64,000 nt of DNA from Parachlorella kessleri (Eukaryota; Chlorophyta; Trebouxiophyceae; Chlorellales; Chlorellaceae). Within the stretch, counting starts at the first letter, position 1. Each line of letters opens with the position of its first letter. The translations under genes were made by a program, and so were the position numbers. The notes under the pieces were generated by a model. The model saw only the letters and a program-made list of their open reading frames with translations, ran no database searches and was not told where the DNA came from. The stretch lies in assembly GCA_001598975.1 (NCBI GenBank), contig BBXU01000273.1, positions 1 through 64,000 of the forward strand, given 5' to 3'. Below, piece by piece: positions 25,935 to 41,549 of this stretch.

Positions 25935-25947
25935 TTACAAGCTTACA
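25935..25947 (-). terminator. paired TGTAA poly(A)-signal candidates, large LEA gene
   Basis: Two TGTAA motifs on the minus strand (TTACA on plus at 25935-25939 and 25943-25947), about 325 bp past the stop at 26270. This fits the chlorophyte polyadenylation signal for the large LEA gene. Confidence 0.35.
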
Positions 25948-26269
25948 AGCTAACTGTGCCCGACGCTACCCTGGGCCAGCAGACCAACACGAAGGCCAGC
26001 AATCAAGCAGTCAAACAAAAGCGCAAATAACCATCCATGAGGATGCATTAGGGCTACATAAGCCCTACTTGCACATATGCAACAACAGTGCTCCTCACAG
26101 CTTGCTACGCTAGCGGGTGCCATGCAAAAGAGTTTTGCTGCAGCATGCCTCGCGCACAGCCATCTACCCTATAGAACCAAACATGCTGGGACTACCCTTC
26201 CTGGTTTATGGCAGCCGGTTAAGCCACCTCGTGATGGCGAGATATATCACACAGGTTTGCTTGCACACA

Positions 26270-29200
26270 TCAACTGCTGGTGGTGGTAGACTTGGTGAAA
26301 GTCTCGCCTGGGGCCTGGGAACCAGCCTCGTAAGTGCTCTGGGTGTACTGCCTCACCTGCAACCACTAAAATGTAACACTTGGCAATTCCAGAGGAACTG
26401 TTGTCACACATACAATCACCCTTGAACATCAGGTGACACTTGCTAGCAACCACAACGTACAGCCCAAGTTCCTCATGACAGCATAATTAATGCATTGGGG
26501 AGCCATAGTCAGCTTGACAGTTTCCATGTAGTGTCCTCCCTCACAAACACAAACCTACCTCCTGCTTGACATCGGCAGCAGAGGTCTTGGGCTGCTGCAC
26601 ACCCCGCTGCTCCTCAGTGCCGGTTGCCAGCACCGCTTCCCCCGCAACTGTCTGGGAGGCACCCGAAGCTCCCTTCTGCCCAACCTGGCTGGGACCGCTG
26701 GTAGGGCCCTGCGTCCCGGTCTCCTGGTGGTACTGCAGCAACAATTGAACAATTTTCAATAGTATCAATGATGTCGCAATCCCAACGCAGGGACAAAAGC
26801 ACATTTGGGTGGTTTAGCCATGTTTGGGCCCGGTGGTCACAACAGACTCCCTGCCCCACACCCACCACAAGCCATCAGGCCAATTATAACGCAGGCCAGG
26901 GCGCCGTCTGCACCCTATGCTCATAGGCTCATTCCATAAAGGTACATCTCCTCTTCACACAAATACCGCAAGCCTTCCCATGCCAAAGAACGGCAAGTCC
27001 CCTGTCTCCACGGCACATGACTACATCCTACCCATATACCCCCGGCCTTCACGGCTCACCTGCTTGGACGCCTCATGCCAGGTGGGTGCCCCCGCACCCC
27101 TCTCACGCTGGCCTGCCCCCTGTGCTGAGCCCTGTGTCTTCTCCTCCGCAGGCTTCTGCAGACAGTACACATAAAGGCGTTCATTTCCATTTGGAAAGAT
27201 ACAGCTCCTTTGTGCCTCGGAGATATATGACAAGAGGTGAGCACTTCCTTTCCAACGCGCTTTGCGTCAAGGGTTGCCCAAGTCTCGCAATCCACATGTT
27301 ACAGGCACGCACCGTCCCTAACTGTGCAGCCACAGCAACATTCCAGCCAGCATCAGGCAGACCAGCACCATTCCTTCGCAAGCAAGATAATGAATAATGT
27401 AGGAAGCAGGCCAACCAAATTTTCCAAGCACATTTGTCAACAGCAGCAAGCCAACGGCAGCTTTCCCCTACCTCTGCAGGCTGGAGGATTGCTTCCCTTA
27501 CATTGGCATCCTTCTCCGCCGCTAGCTCCCTGCCGCGGGCCATAAAGCTCTTGGCAGCCTCGGGAGTCTGCAGCAGCACACGAGTACAACATAGCACACA
27601 CGTCTGATCACGACTTTTCTCCCAAGTGCAAAGCTCCCTGCGCATCATGGCGCTCTTTGCTGCCTCGCGCGTACGCCTCTCATACAAAGCAATGCACATC
27701 TTGGACATGCTGCAAACGTGAGGACCAGCCTTCCTAACCTTAGTGTCCTAGTTCATAAACAGAAATCATACCTATACATGCTGTGGTAGTACACTATACT
27801 GCATGGGTCACCAGGGTCAGGACCGCACCCTCACTGTCCCTCACTCCTGCTGGCACGTCCCACTCACCACTTGCTTGACAGTCTCGGCTGCCGAGGCAGC
27901 ACCCTCCTTGGCCTTGACAATTCCGGTGGATGCAGCATCCACAGCAACATCCTTGGCACCCTGGGCAGTGCCCACCACAGCGCCGGCAGCCTGCACATCC
28001 ACACAGAGTCCAGGCAGGCGAGGTCAGTGAGCCTGTCCTGACTATAGAGCTAGGCATCGCTCATTGGCCACCACAGCTTCCTTCATGCTTGGCTATCTAC
28101 GCCCCCACATCAACCAGAGCGGAGCTGTGCCATGCTTCAGCACCAGAGTGCAATGCTCATTGTGCTCATTGTGCTCAGCATGTGCCAGGGACCACCATGC
28201 ATCACAAGAGCTGGTCAGTTGTCAGGGAAAGGTACACATCGGCCCCAAGGATGCCTGACCGATCACAACCTTTGCCCTACCTTTGATGCTGATTCGGTCA
28301 CAGCCTGGACCGCCTGGGCAGCCTTCTCCTTGGCAACCTCAACCGCCTCAGCTGCAGCACCACACAAGTGGGTGGATGTAAGCACCTTGGCACGAGCCCT
28401 AAGCAAGTGGAGAAGCGGACGAAAATCACACTCTTCACTACTTACACTGGCATCGTCATGAAGATCACAGCTGCTTATATAGAAAGGCAAATAATTGCAG
28501 TTGTTGTGCCCTCAGCAGCAGATAGCAGAACATCGGGCCCGTGTTGCAAGTGACAGGCGCAACACCCCACCTGCTTTGCGCTGGACGCCCTCCACAACAC
28601 CCTCCTCAGGGGCAATGCCCACCCTCTCCTTGGCAGTCTGCACCACAGGCAGGCGGTTTTCAGGTTAGCCCAATATGACCCAGCCAACAATACCCGTGCC
28701 ATATCATATATCACCACCCTCTTGCCCCACAAAAGGCGCACCACATTCACTGCCCCACCTTCCCCACTGTGGAGAACACTTCTCTCACAGCATTGCAGAA
28801 ACTGTTTTGATTTTTCCATGAAGCATTTTTCCATAAAGCCAGCACACACATCAGCCTTTTCTCTGCCCCCATTCTGATTGTGTGCTGAACTTAACCCCCT
28901 ACCTGTAGCAGCTCGTTGGCCTTCTCCTGCGCAACTGCCACATAGCCAGATGCGGTGTCCTTAGCGGCCACAGCAGCCTCGCTGGCCTTCTCCCCCGTGG
29001 CCTGGGCAGCCCCAGCCACGGTGCCGGCAGCCTGTACAGGGGGGCATGACGAGCCATTGGGTCAAGGATGTGGCAGGGGAACAGACACAGCAGATCAGTC
29101 AGGCTTGAGGATGCCATGCAGATCCCTGCTACGCAAGTGGCAGACATCCCAGGCAAGGCCGCAACCTGCAGGTTACCCCTGCACCATTACCTGCCGTGCG

Positions 29201-32200
29201 TGAGGAATGGCCAACTATTGGCAGCCCAACAAACGCAGCAGGTAGGTGCTGCCCATCTGGGTTGAGTAAATGTCACACTCTGCACTAAATGCACCTGAAA
29301 GGAAGGTCAGAGACTGTTACAGAGTACCAGCAACACACCTGTGCAGCGGTGTCAGTGGCAGTTTGAGCCGCCTCCCCTGCCATCTGCTTGGTGGCCTCAG
29401 CAACCTCGCCAGCCTTCTGGGCAGTGGCATCATACGTCTCTGCAGCCTTCTCCTTGGCAGCCTGGGCAGTGCCGGCCACAGTGCCAGCAGCCTGGGGAGG
29501 AAGGCAGGGACATGCCACACTCAATGACAGAAGCAGTTTTGAAAGATGCTACAAAGCCGCCCTTGCTAAATAGAAAACAAATCCCAGCCTGAGGACTGGG
29601 GATGCTGCGTGACATAAGCTGCCCTCAAGGGGATTAAGCACATCACGCTCTGCCGCTATATCATCGTGCACTACGGCTGTAATGAAAGTCCAGCCCAACC
29701 CAGATGTTGTGGCACTATACTAATCACATACACCCGCAGCAGTGCAGCCAAATCAATCCACAGCAACTGTTCCCACCTGTGCTGCAGTCTCCTTGGCTGC
29801 GCCCGCCACCTCCCCAGCCTTCTGGGCCGTGGTGTCAAGGGCCCGAGCGGAAGCCTGCTTGGTTGCCTGGGCAGCCTCGCTGGCCTTCTGAGCGGTGGCA
29901 TCGTACGCCTGAGCTGCCGACTCCTTGGTGGCCTGGGCTGCCTCGCTAGCTTTCTGGGCGGTGGCATCGTATGTCTCGGCCGCCTTCTGCTTGCCAGCCT
30001 CGTAGGACTCCACTGTCTTCTCCCTGGCAGCCTGGGCAGCGCCGGATGCGGTGTCAGCAGCCTGCATGATTAGAAAGATCCGGTCATGCTTAGCCAAACA
30101 GCAGGCGATTCTCAACAAGGAGTACGGCCTCAAGCTTGCAGCAGTCCAGCGCGCCCAACTGGGAGCAACGACACTGGCAGTCAACTCATGAGCCCCTCGG
30201 GCTTTCTAGCCAGGGTGAGCAGCTTGCGGAGAGACCATAGGAAGTACAGCATCTTGTTCGGCACCTGGGCAGCAGTCTCCTTGGTTGCCTCCTTCACCTC
30301 GCCAGCCTTCTGTGCCGTGGCATCATATGCCTCAGCCGCCTTCTGCTTGCCGGCCTCATAGGTCTCAGCGGTCTTCTCCTTGGCTGCCTGGGCAGCGCCA
30401 GCCGCGGTATCGGCAGCCTGGAAGGAAGAGTGCGAAAGCTTCGGACTGAGCAAGCTTGCTGGGCTGTCATGCTGGGCTGTCACTCGAGTCCCAACCCAGC
30501 TGCCAACTTGATAGCAGGCACCAGTAGTGTGTCCAGGGCTTGCACAAGTGGTCAGCCATTACCAACCCTTGCCAGACTTTGATGCTGGCAGCCAACACCG
30601 CCACCAAGTGTCACACCAGTAGCAGGTGGAAGTATCAGCATCACCACTGCCCAACAAAGCTCACCTGTGCTGCAGTCTCCTTGGTTGCGCCCGCCACCTC
30701 GCCAGCCTTCTGGGCCGTGGTGTCAAGGGCCCGAGCTGAAGCCTCCTTGGTTGCCTGGGCAGCCTCGCCAGCCTTCTGGGCTGTGGTGTCGTACGCCTGC
30801 GCTGCCTTCTGCTTGGTTGCCTCCTTCACCTCGCCAGCCTTCTGGGCAGTAGCATCGTAAGTCTCGGCCGCCTTCTGCTTGGTGGAGTCGTAGGTCTCTG
30901 CAGCCTGCTCCTTGGCAGCCTGGGTAGCGCCAGACACGCGGTCCGCCGCCTGCAGTTAAACCTCGGCGTAATGTGAGATTCTGTCCACTTCTCACAAAGA
31001 ATTACAAATTCTCTCCTCAACTGCCCCAGAACAAGTGTGAGTTCAAATTTGCTTTGTTTCCCCTTACAATCACGATACACTTCAGCACCGAACATCTCCA
31101 CCCCACTCTCATCGGCGTTCCTCCTCTGCTTTGTCTCTGCAGCTGCTTTCCTGCAAAACCATGCCCACCACCACCCCTACTGTAATAATAGGGTGATTTT
31201 CTTTACCTGCTGTGCCGTCTCCTTGGTTGCCTGGGCAGCCTGGCCGGCCTTCCGTTCAGCCACCTCAGCAGTCTCCGCTCCCTTCTGCTTGCCAGTCTGA
31301 TAGCCCTGGGCCGCCTGCTCCTTGGCAGACTGGGCGGTGCGGGACGTGGTGTCAGCAGCCTGCATCAAGTCACAGCGCAGTGGAGGGCTGAGCTGAGATA
31401 TCATGTTCACATTGTACAATACCTTCCTTGTGAAGGCAGGTTGGGGAAAGAGACATATGCCTGCAAGCTGCATCGCGTCCTGACCACCATATATCTTGCA
31501 CAGGCCTGCGTGGTCCCTCGGGTGTCAAGTTTGCCTGCCAACGGCGCAGAGCTCCTGTCCTGAGACACGCAACGCACTTGGCTTCCCTGGCCATCCTCAT
31601 TTTTAAACACAGCTGCACAACGAGCTTGATGAAGTTTTTGACGCTACACCACGGGCTCCATGTCAACCCCACAACGAGCCAACAAGCCAACAAGGGCTTG
31701 CCTGCGATGCGGTCCGCTTTACGCTGTCCTTGGCCTGTCCAACCGCCTGCCTGCCCTGCTCCTTGCCCTCGCCGTAGGACTGCATTCACGAAGCACTAGT
31801 GAGCATGAGACACAGAGCAGGTTTTTGCCGACAAGTGCCCGCGCAACCAGCTGTGTTTTCAACTTACACAACAAGCCCAGGGTTTCAGGACAGGTAGCTA
31901 TGCACACCGTAAACCCCTGCCAAGGGCAGGACACCGCGGCCAACCCCTGCATACGCCTCCAGTCTCACCGTCAACACATCCGCACTGCCTCACATTGCCT
32001 CCTCATCATCCGAGCGTGATCAGGCTGCCTACCAGCCACAACAACACCTAATAGATAGCATACCCCACCTGGGCAGCCGAGTCCAGCGCCTGCTCGCCCT
32101 TGTTGGTCGCCGACGCGTAGGACGCGCCCGCGGCCTGCCCGGCCTGCTGGCGTGCCTCGGAGGCAGCCCCGCGGATGTTCTGGCCGGCGCTCTGGGCCCC

Positions 32201-33047
32201 ATAGCCCTGGCCATAACCGGGTGCGGAGGCGGCAGTGTGCCCTGTGGCCACGGTGTGGGATGTTGACTCAAAGGTCTTGGTGGCACTGCCTGCAGTAGGG
32301 CACAGCCAGGCAGGAGTGGCGTTCAGCCGATGCAGTTGCTGCAAGAACCCAAAAATGTGCTCCTGGGCCAACAGATAGTAGGCTGCAAAGCTCTGCTTGG
32401 CCTGGGAAGCTGGACTGGAGACCGAAAAAGCAAGCGAAGACATACTTAATGCCTTCCCGGACCTGCACAGACAGCAGCAGCATGTCCACCAGCACCTTGG
32501 CACGAGCCTTGTACCTTGGAATACCACTGCTACCCTCCCTACAGACACACGCCCCTAATACAGTGTTTAAAGTGCCAGCTGCTAACCCAGGGTCTGGTCA
32601 CCCACCTGGGGTGGGTGTGCCAGGAGCCCCCTGTGGCAGCTGAGACTGGACAGGGGAGGCATAGCTGCCCTGAGGCCCCACAGTCTCCTGCACACAGCTC
32701 ATGTACAAATATTCTTGCTAGCCAGGGGGGAATGCTCTGCGTCAAACATACGCCTACACCAGAGCAACCTCCCTCAGCCTCCTTGGCGAGGATAAGGGCA
32801 CACTGCAACGCTCTGCCTGTTAGCAACCAGCCGGTAGCAATAGCGAAGTGAGAGAAGTTGTGCAGGCCACTATCTTGCAGGAGCTGGCTCTTATGTACCC
32901 ACGTCAACATGCTGAATAGGCACAGGCGGGTGCACACAATGGTGGACAACAGCAATACAGTATTCTCTCCTGCCCCACCTGTGCAAGGCGCTGCTCCTTG
33001 CTGGCACCTCCGGTGGCTTGCGTGAAGCCCCCCTGCACAGCCGACAT
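26270..33047 (-). CDS. large late-embryogenesis-abundant (LEA group 3/LEA_4-like) repeat protein
   Basis: A 17-exon model joins in phase into 773 residues. Exons 5'->3': 33047-32979, 32687-32606, 32289-32069, 31779-31702, 31359-31207, 30949-30665, 30417-30265, 30061-29777, 29491-29339, 29031-28903, 28637-28571, 28351-28281, 27990-27868, 27567-27472, 27155-27060, 26732-26559, 26356-26270. The start is MSAVQGGFTQATGG and the end TKSTTTSS. The middle consists of 11/22-residue repeats rich in Ala, Lys, Glu, Gln and Thr (AAKEK, YDATAQKAGEVKEATKQ), with no Cys and almost no large hydrophobics, the hallmark of LEA group 3 proteins. These are disordered when wet, become helical on drying, and protect membranes and enzymes. 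No signal or transit peptide is obvious. Five central exons alternate 153/285/153/285/153 bp. The intron after exon 4 has a GC donor (31701). The N-terminal ETVGPQGSYA is shared with the LEA gene at 52463. Drought or cold induction is inferred from the family only. Confidence 0.88.
29339..31359 (-). repeat. amplified exon array in the large LEA gene (51/95-residue modules)
   Basis: Five consecutive phase-0 exons: 31359-31207 (153 bp), 30949-30665 (285), 30417-30265 (153), 30061-29777 (285), 29491-29339 (153). Each begins AAD or AAG, T/R, then (G/R)xAQ(A/S)A(K/R)E and ends KETAAQ, TDTAAQ or KETAQQ. The long type equals the short type plus two 22-residue units (132 bp). Confidence 0.9.
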
Positions 33048-34070
33048 GCTGCTGGGTAAGGCATGCGAGGGAGATATATTGCAGTGGCGGACCGTGACAC
33101 AAAGAGCTTCCCCTGAGCCTGAAAAAGCCAACTTTCAATTAATATGCCTCGAGTAAACCCAAGGCCAAAAACCTTGCAGGCCAGTGGGTCGGCAAGGAGA
33201 TGCCGTCTTGGTCAACATGTGTAACCCATCACACGACACCCCTTGAACTGAGCTGAACCCTGACTGAAACCGGTGAGTCCCGCCCTTAACAGCAACGCTC
33301 TGCTTTCAGTCTCGCTCACTTGCAGGGAAGAGCCGGTTCGTGGGTTGCTTCCCGACATTATTTTGCGCGTAGATGTCTGTTTCGGTTTGAGCTTTAGGTT
33401 TTCACTTGCTCACGAAGTCTGCAGGTTCCTGAATTGTCTGAATGCGGATGTTGAGCTTGATGTTGGGGTGATTAGAAGCGTTTGAAGGGAGCTGCCTTGA
33501 ACCTGAGCCAGCCTTTGTACAGATGCGGCGAAGCTGCGATGTATTATTACGTGTTATCGAATTATCGAGATCGGACTCACCCGATTTGCATGACGCCGTT
33601 AACCGTGGGGAAACACCAGTTGTTGCGCCCCACCGCCCTGCCAAGCTGGAGCAGGATTTTCACATCTCCAACCCACATGCTCTGTGGATAGTCCCTGTGA
33701 TCCGTGATTGTTTACTGCCATCCTTTCACAGCTTTGTGAGATTTCACTAGACTTTTATGGGGCGCCAGCGGGAAAGCGAGGCTACGCATCAAGTTTCCTT
33801 GAACCGTAGGTGTGGCAGGTGCACCGCTTTGGCAAAAGGCAGGTGTGAAACCCCATAAGCAGCTTAAGTAGGGCACTGGGTGTCCAGCGAGGAGAGGCGT
33901 GCCAAACCCGTCTGCGAAAGGTGCCGTTTAGGACAGCCGAACGGATAAAAATGCATTCGGGCTTATCCTATGCATGACCGCTGCGGCCACCACGCTCCCG
34001 CACATGACAGGCCAGGTGGTTTGTGCACTCACAGCACGGACTGTGTGTGCAGGTCTTAAGGTACACAGTC
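33048..34070. promoter_or_regulatory. divergent intergenic region, large LEA / 149-aa protein
   Basis: About 1 kb between two divergent ATG codons. No gene seen. It should hold the promoters of both genes. No canonical stress element could be named with confidence. Confidence 0.35.
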
Positions 34071-34764
34071 ATGGCCGCCACCCTTCAAGCCCCAGCGCCC
34101 CTGAGGCCCCCTGCTGCCGCCTCTAGCAGGCGCGCCAGACCCCTGGCTGCCCGGTCTTCGGCTGGAGCAGTGCAAGTGTGTGGACTAGACCAGGAGGCCG
34201 CTGCTGCACGCATGGCGCTGGCACCCCCTTCTGTGCAGGTTCGGCGGGGGGCTGGGCTGCTCAGGACTGTTCACCTTATCATGTCACGCCTGTGTTGACC
34301 TGGCAGGGAACCCTCAACAGAGCCTCCATTTGCAAGGGTTCTCAGTGCAACAAATGAGCCTTCCCATCTGCCGGCACTACCCAGACCACTAGAGCTTCCC
34401 TGCGGGCGCTCACCCTCCCTGGTGTAATATCACCCACCTCGCGTCCCGTAAGTGTACCTGTTCCCGTGTCCCTCCCTTGCAGGCCTTCATCGCCCGGTGG
34501 GGAAGGCGCGACGGCATTGATGCCGCCTACTCTGCAGCATGCACCATCAACTGGGAGTCAGCCATTCTGGAGACCATCGACGAGGTGCCTGGCCACCATC
34601 ATGAGACCAACAGCGAGGCCGCCTTCCGCGATATCTTGGAAGCCGCTGCCCAGGAGGACTTGGTTGAGGAGGACTTTGCTACGCGGCTAGCCAGGGCGCC
34701 TCCTTCAGTTCAAGCATTCATCCTACGCTGGGGGCGGCGGGAAGGGATAGACGCGGCTGCCTAG
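34071..34764 (+). CDS. 149-residue protein of unknown function with duplicated motif
   Basis: Two exons (34071-34238 and 34483-34764) join in phase 0 into 149 residues. The N-terminus (MAATLQAPAPLRPPAAASSRRARPLAAR) is Ala/Ser/Arg-rich with no acidic residues, typical of a plastid transit peptide. The mature part contains the same motif twice: APPSVQAFI, one variable residue, RWGRR(D/E)GIDAA. The first copy is split by the intron exactly after APPSVQ; the second closes the protein (stop 34762-34764). Between the copies lies an acidic stretch (INWESAILETIDEVPG, then EAAFRDILEAAAQEDLVEED). I do not recognise the family. The duplicated Arg/Trp motif suggests two equivalent binding sites, but that is a guess. 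It is divergent from the large LEA gene. Confidence 0.75.
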
Positions 34765-36600
34765 AAGACTTGGCAGCAATGTGTCGTGGCGGTGTGCTGG
34801 GCTGGGGAGACGCAGGGGTGTGCTTGGGGCAAATAAATGTCAAGGGGGTGTCGGCAGAGGGTGTTTTTAGGCCCCTATGCGAGACGTGATGGTCAGAATG
34901 GGTGCTGTTAGCTCAAACGGTGATTGTGTGTGGCAAATCAGTGTTGAGACAGGGTTACTTGGTAGGTTAAATGGCTACCCGTAACTGGCTATGGCTGTAT
35001 CCTGCTTGCGAAGTTCATGCATTGTGCTCTACGGCTTTGGTGCTTTTCCTCCAGCTGAAATCCCTTATCCATATGCCTCTCCTTGCCTTGATATTGTGGC
35101 AAGGTTTGTGGTGTCGAAACATTGTGGTACACCTACACCCTCCATGACTTATTGAGGGTGGCAGGTAATGCGTTGAGAGAGGAGGTACAGGTATACTGGG
35201 CTGATAGGGGTGTATGCAGCTATGCTCTTTTGAGTGACGCTCTCGTCGCCTGCGTCCTAGTGCGCGCCAAGCTGGGCTGCGCTTTGCTTGGGTGGCATAT
35301 AGTGTGCTATGAAAATGTCCAGCATGTGAAAGTGCTGGTGCCGCAGGCAAGGTATGCTGTGTTGCTTGCCTGAGTGTTGTAGCCAAGGACATTTGATAAG
35401 TCCTGGGACCAAATTAGCCCCTTGCCCTTCAGGTCTATACTGCCCCACAATGCATCACCAGCACGCTTCGAAGGCCAAGCGTAACCCAAGGTAGCAAGCA
35501 ACCCATAGCCATAGGCAAGCGTCAGCCTTGGTGTCACTTCACACCTGGCCGCTATCACACTCGCTATCACACTCTCAAGCCTGCAGCCATCCTTCCTGCT
35601 GAACCATCCTCTACTTGCTGAGCATCCACGTGAGGGATGGCTCAGCCTCCACAGGGTATCAGTCTTCCCTTTTAAACACACTTTGACCCAGCCTTCTGTA
35701 CACCGACAGCAGCAGGCTAGTCAGCAAACGCAGTTCAAAGCTGTACTCAGGTCCAGGGCTACCTCAGCAACCCTCAGTAGTGACACACGGTTCCGCACAA
35801 AAACACAATCATGTCCAGGGCTCCAAACCCCTGGGACCTGCTGAGCACATCCGCAAAACCTCCATTGTACGCCTGGTGCGACCTCAAACCAAACCAATAG
35901 AAGGGAAAGCTCAGTAGGTATCAGCAGTGCTACGTAAAAAATGCTGCAAGTTAGAACCAAGGCTATGTTGAGCGACACATTAGCAAAGGCAAAGACGATT
36001 CGCAAGCCTTCCAGGAGAGCATACGTCCGAGATTTGGCTACAGCTTCATTGTGTACGGCATGCGTAATACTTCATGGCTCTTCGTGGCCACCCCCTTGCA
36101 TACGGCCCATTTATGTTTATAAGGCTAACTTATACACAGGGGTAACAGATGGCCACCTGGCCGCAGCCGCAGGTTTGCATGCGCTCGCCCAGCGTACGAA
36201 CCCATACGCTGGGAAATGGTCCACAAACAGATTTGCCTTGGGCAACTTTTGTCACATCACACCTGTACGTGGTTGCCAACTGTCTCCTCCCAGGCTTTGA
36301 AAGCCATCTCCCCCTTCCACACCTAATCACTCCCTGGGGAGGAGGGAAGGGTGCTCAGCACTTGCACTGTTACCCGTGGCAAGCGTCTTGGCACCACGAA
36401 GAAGCTAGAAACGCTAAACCCAGCCCCCACAAGCCACTTACCATAGCACCCAGCCCTGATCCCCCTCCCTGGGCATGAACTCCTCCAAGGATGACGTCAG
36501 CGCATGACATAAACAACCACCCTCCTCCTTCATCCAGCATGCCAGGACCTCCTGCACCCTCCCAGCCTCCTTTCCCCTGCGGCGGCCTCAGTAACGCGCC
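34765..36600. other. 1.8-kb convergent interval, no gene recognised
   Basis: Lies between the stop of the 149-aa gene (plus) and the stop of the cytidylyltransferase gene (minus), so it should be mostly 3' UTR and spacer. The open frames, such as 35122-35373 (no ATG start), have no recognisable domain or splice support. Confidence 0.4.
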
Positions 36601-39906
<3,306 letters not shown>

Positions 39907-40748
39907 TGTTGGGGCGACCTCTGAACGGACAGCCGCGACGTTTCATGAACCCACCAAGAAAACTGGAAACCTTACAACTCAAGCATCTTGGACCTGCCAG
40001 GAATGTTACGCGCGGTGTGGGGCCTCGGGGGTTCCAGCCATGTGGAAAACCCGTTACAAAAGCCATGCTGGCGATGACAGTCGGTTCGGTGACAAAATAC
40101 CTCCAGTGTGCAGTTCAGGCCACGACTTTGCGGTCCAGCAATGTGTCGTCAAGGCCATGGGAGTTTAATTAGCTGGCCTCACTGCTCAAACCGGCCATAT
40201 TGGGCACTGAGTGCCAGAAGCCTTGGGGGCCGCCCCACCGACCACCCTAGCTCTGCCCTCCGTCAAGTCAATAACACCTGCATACGGCCCCAGGCATGCC
40301 CCCCGGCACTGCCGTGCCTGCCCCTACTCAACGCCTTGCATCCCTACCTCCAGCAGTAACACAGGACGAAGTACGTGCTGTCAGCTGCCGTCAGCTGCCA
40401 GCTGCATCCTTTTTTGAGTACCGCTTGCAGGCAGGGCAGTAAGTTACACAAAACTGCCAGCCAACAGCAAGAGGCCGGATGACCCACCCTGAAACCTCAG
40501 TTAAGACTATCTTTGCAAGTAAGGCTGAACATACTTAGATAGAGTGTGATACAGCATATCTGTCATGGGCTGGTCTAGCCAGGCATTTTGCAGCGAAAAG
40601 TGCCCCTGCATGCAAGCAAGGCCAGGCAGGACTATAATAACCAGACAGCAGACATCATTTCACAGACCAAGAACAGTGCATTCATCGGGCAAGGAGCTGG
40701 ATGCCCAAGGGGCAGTGCTGCCCCTAAAACCTCAATTACTTAGGGCAT
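39907..40748. other. intergenic region, PLPP6-like 3' side to CCT 5' side
   Basis: 842 bp between two minus-strand genes. It contains the CCT promoter and possibly a last exon of the phosphatase gene (its C-terminus is unsettled). No other gene is seen. Confidence 0.35.
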
Positions 40749-41549
40749 CTAACACGACATCCCCACAACCTTGTGCAGCAAGCCCAAGGCCCCTTTCTCA
40801 ACCCCCATCATCCACCCATATCGCACCCCCACACGTACCCTTGTAAGGATTGCCACGTTAAGCACGCCCACCAGCAGGCCGGCGAGCACGTCCCCCAAGT
40901 AGTGCCGCCCCATTGCCGCCCGTGATAGTGCTGTTGTTACTGCCCAGGCCAGAGCAATTAGCCGCAGCCAACCAGGCAGCTGTGCTAGGCAGGCCAGCAC
41001 AAACACCGCCACAAAGGAGGCCCTGCAGGGGAGGTGGCCCAAGTTAAGTCGGTGGCAGGCTTCCATTTGCAAGGCAGCAGGCGTGCAGAGTCAACTCGAC
41101 GCGTAGCATAGCAGCCTGCGAGAATTGGAAGTGGTGAAGAGTATCCTACGAGCTTCATTTTCGGCCCACCTGGCGGAGTGGCCACTGGGGAAGGAGAAGT
41201 GGTCCACTGCCACGACCACGATGAAGTCCGCTTTATGGTTATATACAGGCCGTGTGCGTTGGAACAGGCCCTTGAGGGTGCCCACCAGGACCAAGTCCAG
41301 CAGCAAGCCCAGCAGGAGGTTGGCCCAGGCCAAACGCGAGGCTGCTGGGGTGCTGGGCAGGAACAGTGCTGTGAAGGTTACCAGGACCCAGACAACACCG
41401 TCTCCACCGTACTCTAGCAGCTTGTATGTCCATCGCGGGACGCCCTGGCAGCTGAGGTAGAGGCGATTGCTCAGCCGCTGATCGAGGGCTGCCAGTGTGG
41501 CAACCAGGCTTTGGCGCCCTTGCTTAGCTGACTTCTTTGCCTCCGCCAT
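40749..41549 (-). CDS. PLPP6: PAP2-family lipid phosphatase, polyisoprenoid diphosphatase (PLPP6) type
   Basis: Exon 1 runs 41549-41170 (MAEAKKSAKQGRQ), exon 2 from 41022. All three PAP2 catalytic motifs are present: KGLFQRTRP (K-x6-RP), FPSGHS (PSGH), and SRAAMGRH followed by YLGDVLAG (SR-x5-H). Hydrophobic segments lie around WVLVTFTALFL, LLLGLLLDLVLVGTL, FVAVFVLACLAQL and LAGLLVGVLNVAIL, so it is an integral membrane protein. The LDQRLSNRLY and GDGVVWVL stretches resemble PLPP6 (presqualene/farnesyl diphosphate phosphatase) and plant plastid lipid phosphate phosphatases. It would dephosphorylate isoprenoid diphosphates or phosphatidic acid. Reading through gives a stop at 40749, but a donor-like GGTACGT at 40845-40838 suggests an alternative last exon further left. 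It is divergent from the CDPK gene. Confidence 0.85.

Larger units (their letters stand above)
23728..26269. other. 2.5-kb region without a confident gene
   Basis: No frame here gave a family I recognise. Visible items: a short direct duplication (CATACATAGTGAAAC twice) at 23772-23801; a coding-like minus-strand stretch at 24899-25260 listed separately; and an AT-richer part at 25260-25920. The right end is the 3' flank of the large LEA gene. Confidence 0.4.

Noticed and set aside
29666..30073. 135-codon plus-strand Leu/Gly/Ser-rich frame
   Set aside because: Same artefact: antisense of LEA repeat exons on the minus strand.
32268..32495. Possible extra LEA exon reading VREGIK near 32440-32460
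   Set aside because: Entering in the required phase gives a stop at once, while joining exon 32687-32606 directly to 32289 keeps the frame.
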